Position numbers and translations under genes: made by a program
The notes under the pieces: generated by a model
What the model saw: the letters and a program-made list of their open reading frames with translations, nothing else
Databases searched by the model: none
What the model was told of the DNA's origin: nothing
Assembly (NCBI GenBank): GCA_018241225.1
Contig: JAFEEG010000010.1
Location: 310,001 to 374,000 of the forward strand
Reading direction: 5' to 3'
DNA length: 64,000 nucleotides
DNA from: Pseudomonadota bacterium
GTDB lineage: Bacteria; Pseudomonadota; Gammaproteobacteria; Burkholderiales; Burkholderiaceae_C
Shown: one piece after another, positions 45,608 through 52,742 of the stretch
Numbering within the stretch: the stretch's first letter is position 1
Layout of the letters: every line of letters begins with the position of its first letter

Positions 45608-46522
45608 ATGAAGAAGAAGACACTGGCGCTGACAACTGCCATTGCCATCGCCGCGACCGGCAACGCTTTCGCACAAGCCACCGACACGCTCGCCAAGCTC
45701 AAGGCCAGCGGCGTGGTCAACCTCGGGGTGAGAGACTCCTCCGCGCTGTCCTACACCCTGGGCAACGGCAAGTACGTCGGCTTTCACACCGAGATGGGCG
45801 AGCGCATCGTCGAGGACCTGGGCAAGGCAGCCGGCACGAAGTTCTCGATCCACTACGTGCCCGTCACCTCGCAGAACCGCATTCCGCTGATGCAGAACGG
45901 CACGGTCGACCTGGAGTGCGGCTCGACCACCAACAATGCCGCGCGCCAGAAAGACGTGGCCTTCGCCATGACCACGTACGTGGAGGAAGTGCGCATTGCC
46001 ACCAAGGCGAAATCGGGCATCAACGGCATCAAGGACCTGAACGGCAAGACCGTCGCGACCACCACCGGAACGACCTCGGTGCAGACGCTTCGCAAGAACG
46101 AGCGCGCCAACAACATCAGCTTCTCGGACGTCATGGGCAAGGACCACGCCGACAGCTTCCTGCTGCTGGAGTCCGGCCGGGCCGATGCCTTCGTGATGGA
46201 CGGCTCGATCCTGGCCGCCAACATCTCCAAGTCCAAGGTCCCGGGTGATTACAAGATCGTCGGCGAGGTGCTGTCGGTCGAGCCGATCGCGTGCATGCTG
46301 CGCAAGGATGACGCCGCCTTCAAGAAGGCGGTGGATGACAGCATCAAGCGCCAGGTTGCCGACGGTTCGCTGGCCAAGCTGTACGACAAGTGGTTCATGC
46401 AGCCCATTCCCCGCACCGCTACCGAGACCGGCCCGATGATCGGGCTGCCCATATCAGAAGCCACCAAGGCTGCGTGGGCCAACCCCAACGACAAGCCGAT
46501 GGAAGACTACGTCAAGCGCTAG
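45608..46522 (+). CDS. GltI-like periplasmic binding protein (second copy)
   Basis: The 304-aa family 3 solute-binding protein has a signal peptide (MKKKTLALTTAIAIAATGNAFAQ) and the GltI marks QNGTVDLECGSTTNNAARQKDVAF, KDHADSFLLLESGRADAFVMDGSILA and YDKWFMQPIPRT. It is a paralog of the protein at 38934 but clearly diverged (GVRDSSALSYTLGNGKYVGF). It again lacks linked permease genes. Its position after a leaky hairpin suggests expression from the sigma-54 promoter in reduced dose, or from its own unseen promoter. Confidence 0.9.
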   Translation: MKKKTLALTTAIAIAATGNAFAQATDTLAKLKASGVVNLGVRDSSALSYTLGNGKYVGFHTEMGERIVEDLGKAAGTKFSIHYVPVTSQNRIPLMQNGTVDLECGSTTNNAARQKDVAFAMTTYVEEVRIATKAKSGINGIKDLNGKTVATTTGTTSVQTLRKNERANNISFSDVMGKDHADSFLLLESGRADAFVMDGSILAANISKSKVPGDYKIVGEVLSVEPIACMLRKDDAAFKKAVDDSIKRQVADGSLAKLYDKWFMQPIPRTATETGPMIGLPISEATKAAWANPNDKPMEDYVKR

Positions 46523-46533
46523 CGCCTGGCGGC

Positions 46534-46809
46534 TCACTTGCGCGCCCGCCCGCTTCGCTCGAACTTGCTCCAATACTGGAACTCGTCCTCGTGGACTTCC
46601 AGGTCCACTTCCGAGACGCGCGCCAGCAGGCGCTCCTGCGTGTCGGCCACGGCGCGGTTGTAGATGACGGGGCCGACCTCTTCCAGGAAGAAGCCCAGCA
46701 GTGCGCCGGCGGCCAGGTTGCCGATGCGCTCGTCCATGTTCTCCTGGAAGTAGCGCTCGATGGAGGCAATGGCCTGGTTGCGCACTTCCTTGCTCAGCTC
46801 GATGGTCAT
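46534..46809 (-). CDS. DUF2164 family protein
   Basis: The 91-aa protein (MTIELSKEVRNQAIASIERYFQENMDERIGNLAAGALLGFFLEEVGPVIYNRAVADTQERL) is a good match to the DUF2164 family of small helical cytosolic proteins with unknown role. Its start is 17 bp downstream of the gene at 46827, so they may be co-transcribed. Confidence 0.85.
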   Translation of the reverse strand: MTIELSKEVRNQAIASIERYFQENMDERIGNLAAGALLGFFLEEVGPVIYNRAVADTQERLLARVSEVDLEVHEDEFQYWSKFERSGRARK

Positions 46810-46826
46810 GGTGCCTTCTCGTGCAT

Positions 46827-47561
46827 TCAGGCGGCAGGCGCCACGCTGGCGCCCTGCACCTTGTGGCGCGCCAGGGCCTGCGCCACGAAGCCGCTGGCCT
46901 TCATCTCTTCCACAAAGGCCGACAGCACCGCGCCGGCCTGCGTGCCGCGCGAGGCGGGCGTGCCCATGGCCTGCTGGATCACCATGAAGCGGCCCGGCAG
47001 CATGCGCCAGTCGGCCGAGGCTTCGGCTTCCAGCACCTGCCGGATGCCGGCGGCCACCTGCACCTCGCCGGCATGCAGCGCCGCGATCACACCCTTGGCG
47101 CCGGCCACGCGCTCGATCCGCGCCTTCTTCAACTCACGCGTCAGGAACAGGTCGTAGGCACTGCCGCTGCCCACCGCGACGCTCATGCCTTCGCGGTCCA
47201 CCTCTTCATTGCTCTTCAAGGCCGAGCCTGAAGGCACCAGGTAGCTGCCTTCGATCAGCACATAGGGTGCGGTGAACTGCAGGCCCTCGCTGCGCGCCGG
47301 GTCGATGGCGAAGAAGCCGATGTCCGCTTCCTCAGCGCGCACGGCCTCCACGGAAGCCGCGGCCTTCTCGAACACCTTCAGCTCGATGCCCACGCCCAGC
47401 TGCTGCGCAAAGGCGCGGGCAAGGTCGACCGAGACGCCGATGGGCTCGCCGCTGGCGGCATCGCGCCCGGCCAGGATCGGGTTGCCGAGATTGATGGAGG
47501 CGCGCAGCACGCCCGTGGGAGCGAAGGAAGCGACCAGGGGAGGGGGCAGGTGAGTGTTCAT
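46827..47561 (-). CDS. Solute-binding family 3-like protein without signal peptide
   Basis: The 244-aa product is a periplasmic-binding-protein fold (GVLRASINLGNPILAGRDAASGEPIGVSVDLARAFAQQLG; FFAIDPARSEGLQFTAPYVLIEGSYLV; GSGSAYDLFLTRELKKARI) of the amino-acid type. There is no signal peptide: translation from 47561 or from the upstream start 47594 gives a polar N-terminus. It may act in the cytoplasm as a ligand binder. It is divergent from the catabolic cluster and shares the gap with IclR-type dyads, so it may belong to the same regulon. Confidence 0.8.
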   Translation of the reverse strand: MNTHLPPPLVASFAPTGVLRASINLGNPILAGRDAASGEPIGVSVDLARAFAQQLGVGIELKVFEKAAASVEAVRAEEADIGFFAIDPARSEGLQFTAPYVLIEGSYLVPSGSALKSNEEVDREGMSVAVGSGSAYDLFLTRELKKARIERVAGAKGVIAALHAGEVQVAAGIRQVLEAEASADWRMLPGRFMVIQQAMGTPASRGTQAGAVLSAFVEEMKASGFVAQALARHKVQGASVAPAA

Positions 47562-47648
47562 GGTTGGTGATTTCTGCTTACGCATGCGTGGCAAACCTAG
47601 GGTTAGTACTTAGTCGTAAGACACGGTTCGGACATATCCTTCAGGGGT

Positions 47649-47685
47649 CGTTCCACAAATAAAACAGTGTTCCGTTAGTGAAACA
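47649..47685. promoter_or_regulatory. Tandem IclR-type operator dyads
   Basis: CGTTCCACAAATAAAACA (47649-47666) and TGTTCCGTTAGTGAAACA (47668-47685) share the pattern YGTTCC-N6-RAAACA; the second is the better dyad. The starts are 19 bp apart, slightly under two helical turns. They lie about 70-105 bp before ATG 47753 in the divergent gap. IclR regulators bind dyads of this general form; the gene at 51058 is the obvious candidate. Confidence 0.55.
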
Positions 47686-47752
47686 ACACGGTTTTCGAGC
47701 AGAACGGCACAGGCGTCCACCCTACAACACCGTCCCGCAAGAGTCCCACATC

Positions 47753-48739
47753 ATGATGAACATTGCACGCCGCCATGCGCTGGCCCTGGGCCTCGGCCTT
47801 GCCGCCGCGACCCTGGCCGCCCCCAGCCTGGCCCAGCCGAGCTACCCCAGCAAGCCGATCACCATCGTGGTGGCCTACCCGGCCGGTGGCGACACCGACG
47901 CGCTGGCCCGCGTGTTCGCCGAGAAGCTGCAGTCCCGCATGGGCCAGCCGGTGGTGGTGGACAACAAGCCCGGCGCCAGCGGCGTGATCGGCAGCGCCTT
48001 CGTGAGCAAGGCCGCGCCGGACGGCTACACGCTGCTGCTGGCGCCCAGCACCTTCGCCATTGCGCAGTTCGTGCTCAAGACCACGGGCTCCAACAGCTAC
48101 GACGTGCTGGGCGGCTTCACGCCCATCATCGAGGCCGACCGCCTGCCGCTGTTCCTGGTGGCTTCGCCTTCGACCGGCTTCAAGACCTTCAAGGACGCGG
48201 TCGATGCCGCCAAGACCAAGGAGCTGCCCTACGCCAGCCCCGGCACCGGCTCGCCCATGCACATCCTGGGCGAGATGGTGAACAAGGCGGCCGGCACGAA
48301 GATGATGCACGTGCCCTACCGCGGCGTGGCCCCTGCCGTCAACGACGTGCTGGGCGGGCAGGTGCCGATGACCTACATCACCCTGGGCCCGGTGGCGCCT
48401 TACCTGCCCGACAACAAGCTGCGCGTGCTGGCGGCTGCATCCGAAAGCCGCTCGCCGCTGGCCCCCAACGTTCCCACGCTGGGTGAACTGGGCTACAAGG
48501 GCCTGGTGGTCGACGCCTGGCACGGCCTGTTCGCGCCCAAGGGCACGCCCGCCGAAGTGGTGAAGGTGCTCAACGGCCACATGAACGAGATCCTGAAGAT
48601 GCCCGATGTGCAGCCCCGCATGACGGTCCTGGGCGCCACGCCCACCGGCGGCGCGCCCGACGTGCTGAGCAAGACCGTGGCGGCCGACTACCAGCGCTTC
48701 GGCAAGATCATCAAGGACTTCGGCATTCAAGCCGACTGA
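47753..48739 (+). CDS. Bug-family tripartite tricarboxylate transporter receptor
   Basis: The 328-aa periplasmic receptor has a signal peptide (RHALALGLGLAAATLAAPSLAQ) and the Bug signatures YPSKPITIVVAYPAGGDTDALARVFAEKL, VVVDNKPGASGVIG and HVPYRGVAPAVNDVLGGQVP. It is the first gene of the catabolic cluster and probably binds its substrate or a precursor acid. ATG 47753 and ATG 47756 are equally possible starts; the open frame to 47678 would spoil the signal peptide. Confidence 0.92.
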   Translation: MMNIARRHALALGLGLAAATLAAPSLAQPSYPSKPITIVVAYPAGGDTDALARVFAEKLQSRMGQPVVVDNKPGASGVIGSAFVSKAAPDGYTLLLAPSTFAIAQFVLKTTGSNSYDVLGGFTPIIEADRLPLFLVASPSTGFKTFKDAVDAAKTKELPYASPGTGSPMHILGEMVNKAAGTKMMHVPYRGVAPAVNDVLGGQVPMTYITLGPVAPYLPDNKLRVLAAASESRSPLAPNVPTLGELGYKGLVVDAWHGLFAPKGTPAEVVKVLNGHMNEILKMPDVQPRMTVLGATPTGGAPDVLSKTVAADYQRFGKIIKDFGIQAD

Positions 48740-48751
48740 AGGCGCCAGGCG

Positions 48752-49567
48752 ATGAGCGAAATCACATCCACGCCCGACGCGCAGAGCCTGCAGGCGCTGC
48801 TGGCCGAACTGCCCGCCAACCTGCTGGCCGGCCGCCGTGTGCTGGTCACCGGCGCCGCCCGGGGCCTGGGCCTGGCCTTTGCCAAGTGCATCGCCAAGGC
48901 CGGTGGCCGCGTGGTCATTGCGGACATCCTGGCCGACCTGGCCCAGGCCGAGGCCGCCGCGCTGCGCGAAGCCGGCTTCGACGTGCAGGCCCTGGCCATC
49001 GACCTGTCGAGCCCCGAGTCGATCGAGGCCGGCGCTGCCGCAGCGGCTCGACTGCTGGGCGGGCTGGACGGCCTGGTGAATAACGCCGCCATCACCAATT
49101 CCGGCGGGCGCGATGCCCACGAACTCGACGTGGCCACCTGGGACCGCGTGATGAACGTCAACGTGCGCGGCACCTGGCTGATGAGCCGCGCCTGCCACGG
49201 CGCGCTCAAGGCCTCGGGCCGCGGCGCCATCGTCAACCTCGCATCCGACACCGCGCTGTGGGGCGCGCCCAAGCTGCTGGCCTACGCGTCGAGCAAGGGC
49301 GCCGTCATCTCGCTGACGCGCTCGCTGTCGCGCGAACTGGGCGCAGACAACATCACCGTCAACGGTGTCGCCCCCGGCCTCACGCTGGTGGAAGCCACCG
49401 AGTACGTGCCCGCCGCGCGCCATCAGTACTACATGGACGGGCGCGCCATCCAGCGCGAGCAGCAGGCGGCCGACGTCTGCGGCGCCGTCCTGTTTGCCTT
49501 GTCCGGCCTGTCGCGCTTCGTGACGGGCCAGTTGCTGGCCGTCAACGGCGGCTTCGTCATGCACTGA
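48752..49567 (+). CDS. Short-chain dehydrogenase/reductase (intact active site)
   Basis: The 271-aa SDR has the cofactor motif VTGAARGLGLAFAK, the NNAAITNSGG stretch, the catalytic Ser in IVNLASDTA and YASSK (Tyr178, Lys182). Residue Asp in VVIADILAD suggests NAD preference. The helix-rich N-terminus of about 28 residues is longer than usual. In aromatic clusters such SDRs often oxidise a cis-dihydrodiol or a hydroxyacid; the exact role is not shown. Confidence 0.88.
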   Translation: MSEITSTPDAQSLQALLAELPANLLAGRRVLVTGAARGLGLAFAKCIAKAGGRVVIADILADLAQAEAAALREAGFDVQALAIDLSSPESIEAGAAAAARLLGGLDGLVNNAAITNSGGRDAHELDVATWDRVMNVNVRGTWLMSRACHGALKASGRGAIVNLASDTALWGAPKLLAYASSKGAVISLTRSLSRELGADNITVNGVAPGLTLVEATEYVPAARHQYYMDGRAIQREQQAADVCGAVLFALSGLSRFVTGQLLAVNGGFVMH

Positions 49568-49594
49568 ACCCACTTACCTGCAGGAGCAATTGAA

Positions 49595-50137
49595 ATGAGC
49601 GACTTGTCCGATCAGAAGAACATCGACCAGCCCACCTGGACCCGCCCCGAGGGCTCGAGCCTGGAGCAGTGGATGACCACGCGCATCGCGCGCTACTCCA
49701 CCCGCAAGTACGACTGGGACGCACTGAAGTTCCAGGCCGACCTGGACCCCAAGTTCCGCCGTGCGCAGATGCGCTACGTGGGCACCGGCGGCACCGGCGT
49801 GGCCGCCGACATGAACACCGTGCCTTCGGAGAACTTCACCTTCTCGACCATGGTGATCCCGGCTGGCCATGAAGGCCCGCCGCACATCCACACCGACGTG
49901 GAAGAGATCTTCTTCATCATGCGCGGCAAGATGAAGCTGGTCATCACCACGCCCGACGGCGAGCGCTACGAAACCGTGCTGACCGACCGCGACCTGGTCT
50001 CGGTGCCGCCCGGCGTGTACCGCGAAGAAATCAACATCGGCGACGAAGACGCGCTGATGTGCGTGATGCTGGGCGCCAAGAAGCCCATCACGCCGACGTA
50101 CCCGGCGGACCACCCGCTCGCGAAAATAAAGCGCTGA
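49595..50137 (+). CDS. Cupin-domain protein
   Basis: The 180-aa protein is a single cupin. Motif 1 with metal ligands reads GHEGPPHIHTDVEEIFFIMRGKMKL, and motif 2 is in DRDLVSVPPGVYREEINIG, where the last metal-ligand His seems replaced. Many such proteins in oxygenase clusters are dioxygenases, isomerases or metal-dependent hydrolases. The function is unassigned; it lies between an SDR and a hydrolase gene. Confidence 0.8.
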   Translation: MSDLSDQKNIDQPTWTRPEGSSLEQWMTTRIARYSTRKYDWDALKFQADLDPKFRRAQMRYVGTGGTGVAADMNTVPSENFTFSTMVIPAGHEGPPHIHTDVEEIFFIMRGKMKLVITTPDGERYETVLTDRDLVSVPPGVYREEINIGDEDALMCVMLGAKKPITPTYPADHPLAKIKR

Positions 50138-50157
50138 GCGCAAGAAGGCCTGACGCC

Positions 50158-51024
50158 ATGAATGCACCGCTCGCTGATTCCGAACTGGCCCGCCTGGACG
50201 CACGCTTTGCCGCGCGCAGCGTGGCGCTGCCCGGTGGCGAGGTGGTGTCGGTGCGCGAAAGCGGCGCGGGCAACAGCGGCCCCGTGTTCGTGTGCCTGCA
50301 TGGCATCGGCTCGGGCGCGGCCTCCTGGCTGGACACGGCGCTGCTGCTGCAAGAGCAGGGCGCACGCGTGATTGCCTGGGAGGCACCGGGCTACGGCGCC
50401 TCGACGCCCGTGGCGCCTGCGCAGCCCCAGGCCGCCGACTACGCACAACGCCTGCAGGGCCTGGTGGATGCACTGGACCTGGATCGCTTCGTGCTCGTGG
50501 GCCATTCGCTGGGCGCCATCACCGCCGGCCATGCCGCTCGACAGGGTTCGCCGCTGGCATCGCGCATTGCCAGGCTGGTCCTCATCAGCCCTGCAGCGGG
50601 CTACGGTGCGCCCGGCAAGGAAGAGGCGCAGCAGCGCGTTCGCACGCAGCGCCTGGCCACGCTCAAGAATGAAGGCGTTGCCGCCATGGCCGCCAAGGCC
50701 GACCAGCGCCTGCTGTCGGCCAACGCGGGCGAGCTGGCGCGCCAATGGGTGCGCTGGAACATGGGCCGCCTGAACGAAGCGGGCTATGCGCAGGCCGTGC
50801 AGCTGCTGTGCGGCGCCGACCTGCTGGCCGACCTGCCGCCGGCCGTGCCGGTGCATGTGGCCTGCGGCGCGCTGGACGTGGTCACCACGCCCGAAGCGTG
50901 CACGGTGGTTGCCCAGCATTGCGGCCTGCAGCTCGAGCTGCTGGCCGATGCGGGGCACGCCAGCTATGTGGAGCAACCCCGGGCCGTGGCCGCGCTGCTG
51001 CAGCGCGAAGCCGCCAGGGCCTGA
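50158..51024 (+). CDS. Alpha/beta hydrolase, meta-cleavage-product hydrolase-like
   Basis: The 288-aa enzyme has the oxyanion region VCLHGIGSGAASWLDTA, the nucleophile elbow GHSLGAI (Ser117), an acid in CGALDVVTTPE (Asp240) and the histidine in DAGHASYVEQP (His267), so the triad is complete. The length and motif context resemble MhpC/BphD-type hydrolases, which split the ring-cleavage product of an extradiol dioxygenase. That fits the VOC gene downstream, though esterases share the same fold. ATG 50158 is chosen because it starts at the domain. Confidence 0.85.
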   Translation: MNAPLADSELARLDARFAARSVALPGGEVVSVRESGAGNSGPVFVCLHGIGSGAASWLDTALLLQEQGARVIAWEAPGYGASTPVAPAQPQAADYAQRLQGLVDALDLDRFVLVGHSLGAITAGHAARQGSPLASRIARLVLISPAAGYGAPGKEEAQQRVRTQRLATLKNEGVAAMAAKADQRLLSANAGELARQWVRWNMGRLNEAGYAQAVQLLCGADLLADLPPAVPVHVACGALDVVTTPEACTVVAQHCGLQLELLADAGHASYVEQPRAVAALLQREAARA

Positions 51025-51057
51025 AGGCATCGATCAGAACAACGAGAGAAAACAGAC

Positions 51058-51891
51058 ATGAGCGACAACGAGATCACGGAAGACGGCGCCGACCGCTACA
51101 ACGTTCCCGCCCTGGAGCGCGGCCTGCGCATCCTGTGCGAGTTCACCCGCGAGCACCGTACCTTGTCGGCCCCCGAGCTGGCGCGCCGCTTCGACTTGCC
51201 GCGCTCCACCGTGTTCCGCCTGCTCACCACGCTGGAGAACATGGGCTTTCTCGAGCGTGCCGAGGGCGGCCGCGACTACCGCCTGGGCCTGGCCGTGCTG
51301 CGCCTGGGCTTCGAGTACCTGGCCTCGCTCGAACTCACCCAGCTGGGCACGCCGCTTCTGCAGCGCCTGTCGGAAGAGCTGCACACCTCGTGCAACCTGG
51401 TGGTGCGCGACGGCCGCTCCATCGTCTACGTGGCCAAGATGGCCCAGGCCACGCCCTTTGCCAGCTCGGTCACGGTGGGCACGCGCCTGCCGGCCCATGC
51501 CACGGTGCTGGGCCGCATCCTGCTGGAAGACCTCACGCTTCCGCAGCTGCGCGACCTCTACCCCGAAGACCACCTGGAAGCCTTCTCGCCCAGCACCCCC
51601 AAGACGGTCACCGAACTGTTCGACATGGTGCAGGCCGACCGCCAGCGCGGCTATGTGCTGGGTGAGGGCTTCTTCGAGGCCAACATCTCCAGCATCGCTG
51701 CGCCGGTGCGCGACCACAGCGGCCACATCGTGGCGGCGCTGGGCGCCACCATTCCCTCGGGCCACATCGAGGAAGGCCGCATCGACGAGATGGTGGCGCG
51801 CGTGCGCGCCACGGCCGACGACATCTCGGGCCTGCTGAACTACGCGCCTGCTGCCAACAGCAAGGTGGTGCCGCTGCGCAGCCGCGCCTGA
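51058..51891 (+). CDS. IclR-family transcriptional regulator
   Basis: The 277-aa protein has an N-terminal winged HTH (VPALERGLRILCEFTREHRTLSAPELARRFDLPRSTVFRLLTTLENMGFLER) and the IclR effector domain (CNLVVRDGRSIVYVAKM; AHATVLGRILL; GYVLGEGFFEANISSIAAPVRDHSG). It sits inside the operon, not at an end. It probably controls the whole cluster through the dyads at 47649-47685 in response to an aromatic acid or its product. Confidence 0.92.
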   Translation: MSDNEITEDGADRYNVPALERGLRILCEFTREHRTLSAPELARRFDLPRSTVFRLLTTLENMGFLERAEGGRDYRLGLAVLRLGFEYLASLELTQLGTPLLQRLSEELHTSCNLVVRDGRSIVYVAKMAQATPFASSVTVGTRLPAHATVLGRILLEDLTLPQLRDLYPEDHLEAFSPSTPKTVTELFDMVQADRQRGYVLGEGFFEANISSIAAPVRDHSGHIVAALGATIPSGHIEEGRIDEMVARVRATADDISGLLNYAPAANSKVVPLRSRA

Positions 51892-51908
51892 ACTCGCTTC
51901 ACGCCATC

Positions 51909-52742
51909 ATGAACACGCCTTCTTCCAACTTCTTTGCCCCAGACGCACTGGCCGGCCGCGTGGCGGTGGTCACCGGCGGCTCGTCGGGCATCGGCCTTTC
52001 CACGGTGGAGCTGCTGCTCGACTGCGGCGCCGCCGTGGCCCTGTGCGGCCGCGATGCGCAGCGCCTGGAGCAGGCCGTGTCGGGCCTGCGCGCCAAGCGC
52101 CCGAATGCCAAGCTCTTTGCCCGCACCTGCGACGTGCTCGACGGCAACGCGGTACGCAGCTTTGCGGCGCAAAGCGAAGCGGCCCTGGGCCCGGCTTCGA
52201 TGCTGATCAACAACGCAGGGCAGGGCCGCGTGTCGACCTTTGCCAACACCGAAGACCAGGCGTGGACCGACGAGCTGCACCTGAAGTTCTTCTCGGTCAT
52301 CCATCCCACCCGCGCCTTCCTGCCGCAGCTGACAGCGCAGCGCGCGGTGCATGGCGACGCGGCCATCGTCTGCGCCAACTCGCTGCTGGCGCGCCAGCCC
52401 GAGCCGCACATGGTGGCCACCTCGGCCGCGCGCGCGGGCCTGCTCAACCTGGTGCGCTCGATGGCCACCGAGTTCGCGCCGCAGGGCGTGCGCGTCAACG
52501 GCATCCTGATCGGCCTGATCGAGTCGGGCCAATGGCGCCGCCGCTTCGAGGCGCGCGAAGACAAGTCGCAGGACTGGGCTGCCTGGAGCGGCCAGCTCGC
52601 CAAGGACAAACACATTCCCCTGGGTCGCCTGGGCCTTCCGATGGAAGCCGCACGCGCGATTCTTTTCCTCGCTTCGCCGCTGTCCTCCTACACGAGCGGC
52701 AGCCATCTCGATATCTCCGGAGGCCATTCCCGCCATGCCTAA
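51909..52742 (+). CDS. SDR-fold protein with degenerate active site
   Basis: The 277-aa protein has a normal cofactor site (VVTGGSSGIGLSTVELL, then NNAGQGRVS) and the expected core Ser (ANSLLA), but the YxxxK motif is replaced by TSAAR (Thr171, Arg175) in the stretch HMVATSAARAGLLNL. The rest of the fold is intact (GVRVNGILIGLIES; SGSHLDISGG). It probably binds a nucleotide but works by another mechanism, or serves as a partner. Its stop overlaps the ThDP gene by 8 nt. Confidence 0.85.
   Translation: MNTPSSNFFAPDALAGRVAVVTGGSSGIGLSTVELLLDCGAAVALCGRDAQRLEQAVSGLRAKRPNAKLFARTCDVLDGNAVRSFAAQSEAALGPASMLINNAGQGRVSTFANTEDQAWTDELHLKFFSVIHPTRAFLPQLTAQRAVHGDAAIVCANSLLARQPEPHMVATSAARAGLLNLVRSMATEFAPQGVRVNGILIGLIESGQWRRRFEAREDKSQDWAAWSGQLAKDKHIPLGRLGLPMEAARAILFLASPLSSYTSGSHLDISGGHSRHA

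Noticed and set aside
46827..47561. Signal-less binding protein as a pseudogene
   Set aside because: The frame is intact over the whole domain with normal codon use. Loss of the signal peptide alone does not show decay, so it is kept as a gene and listed as a finding.
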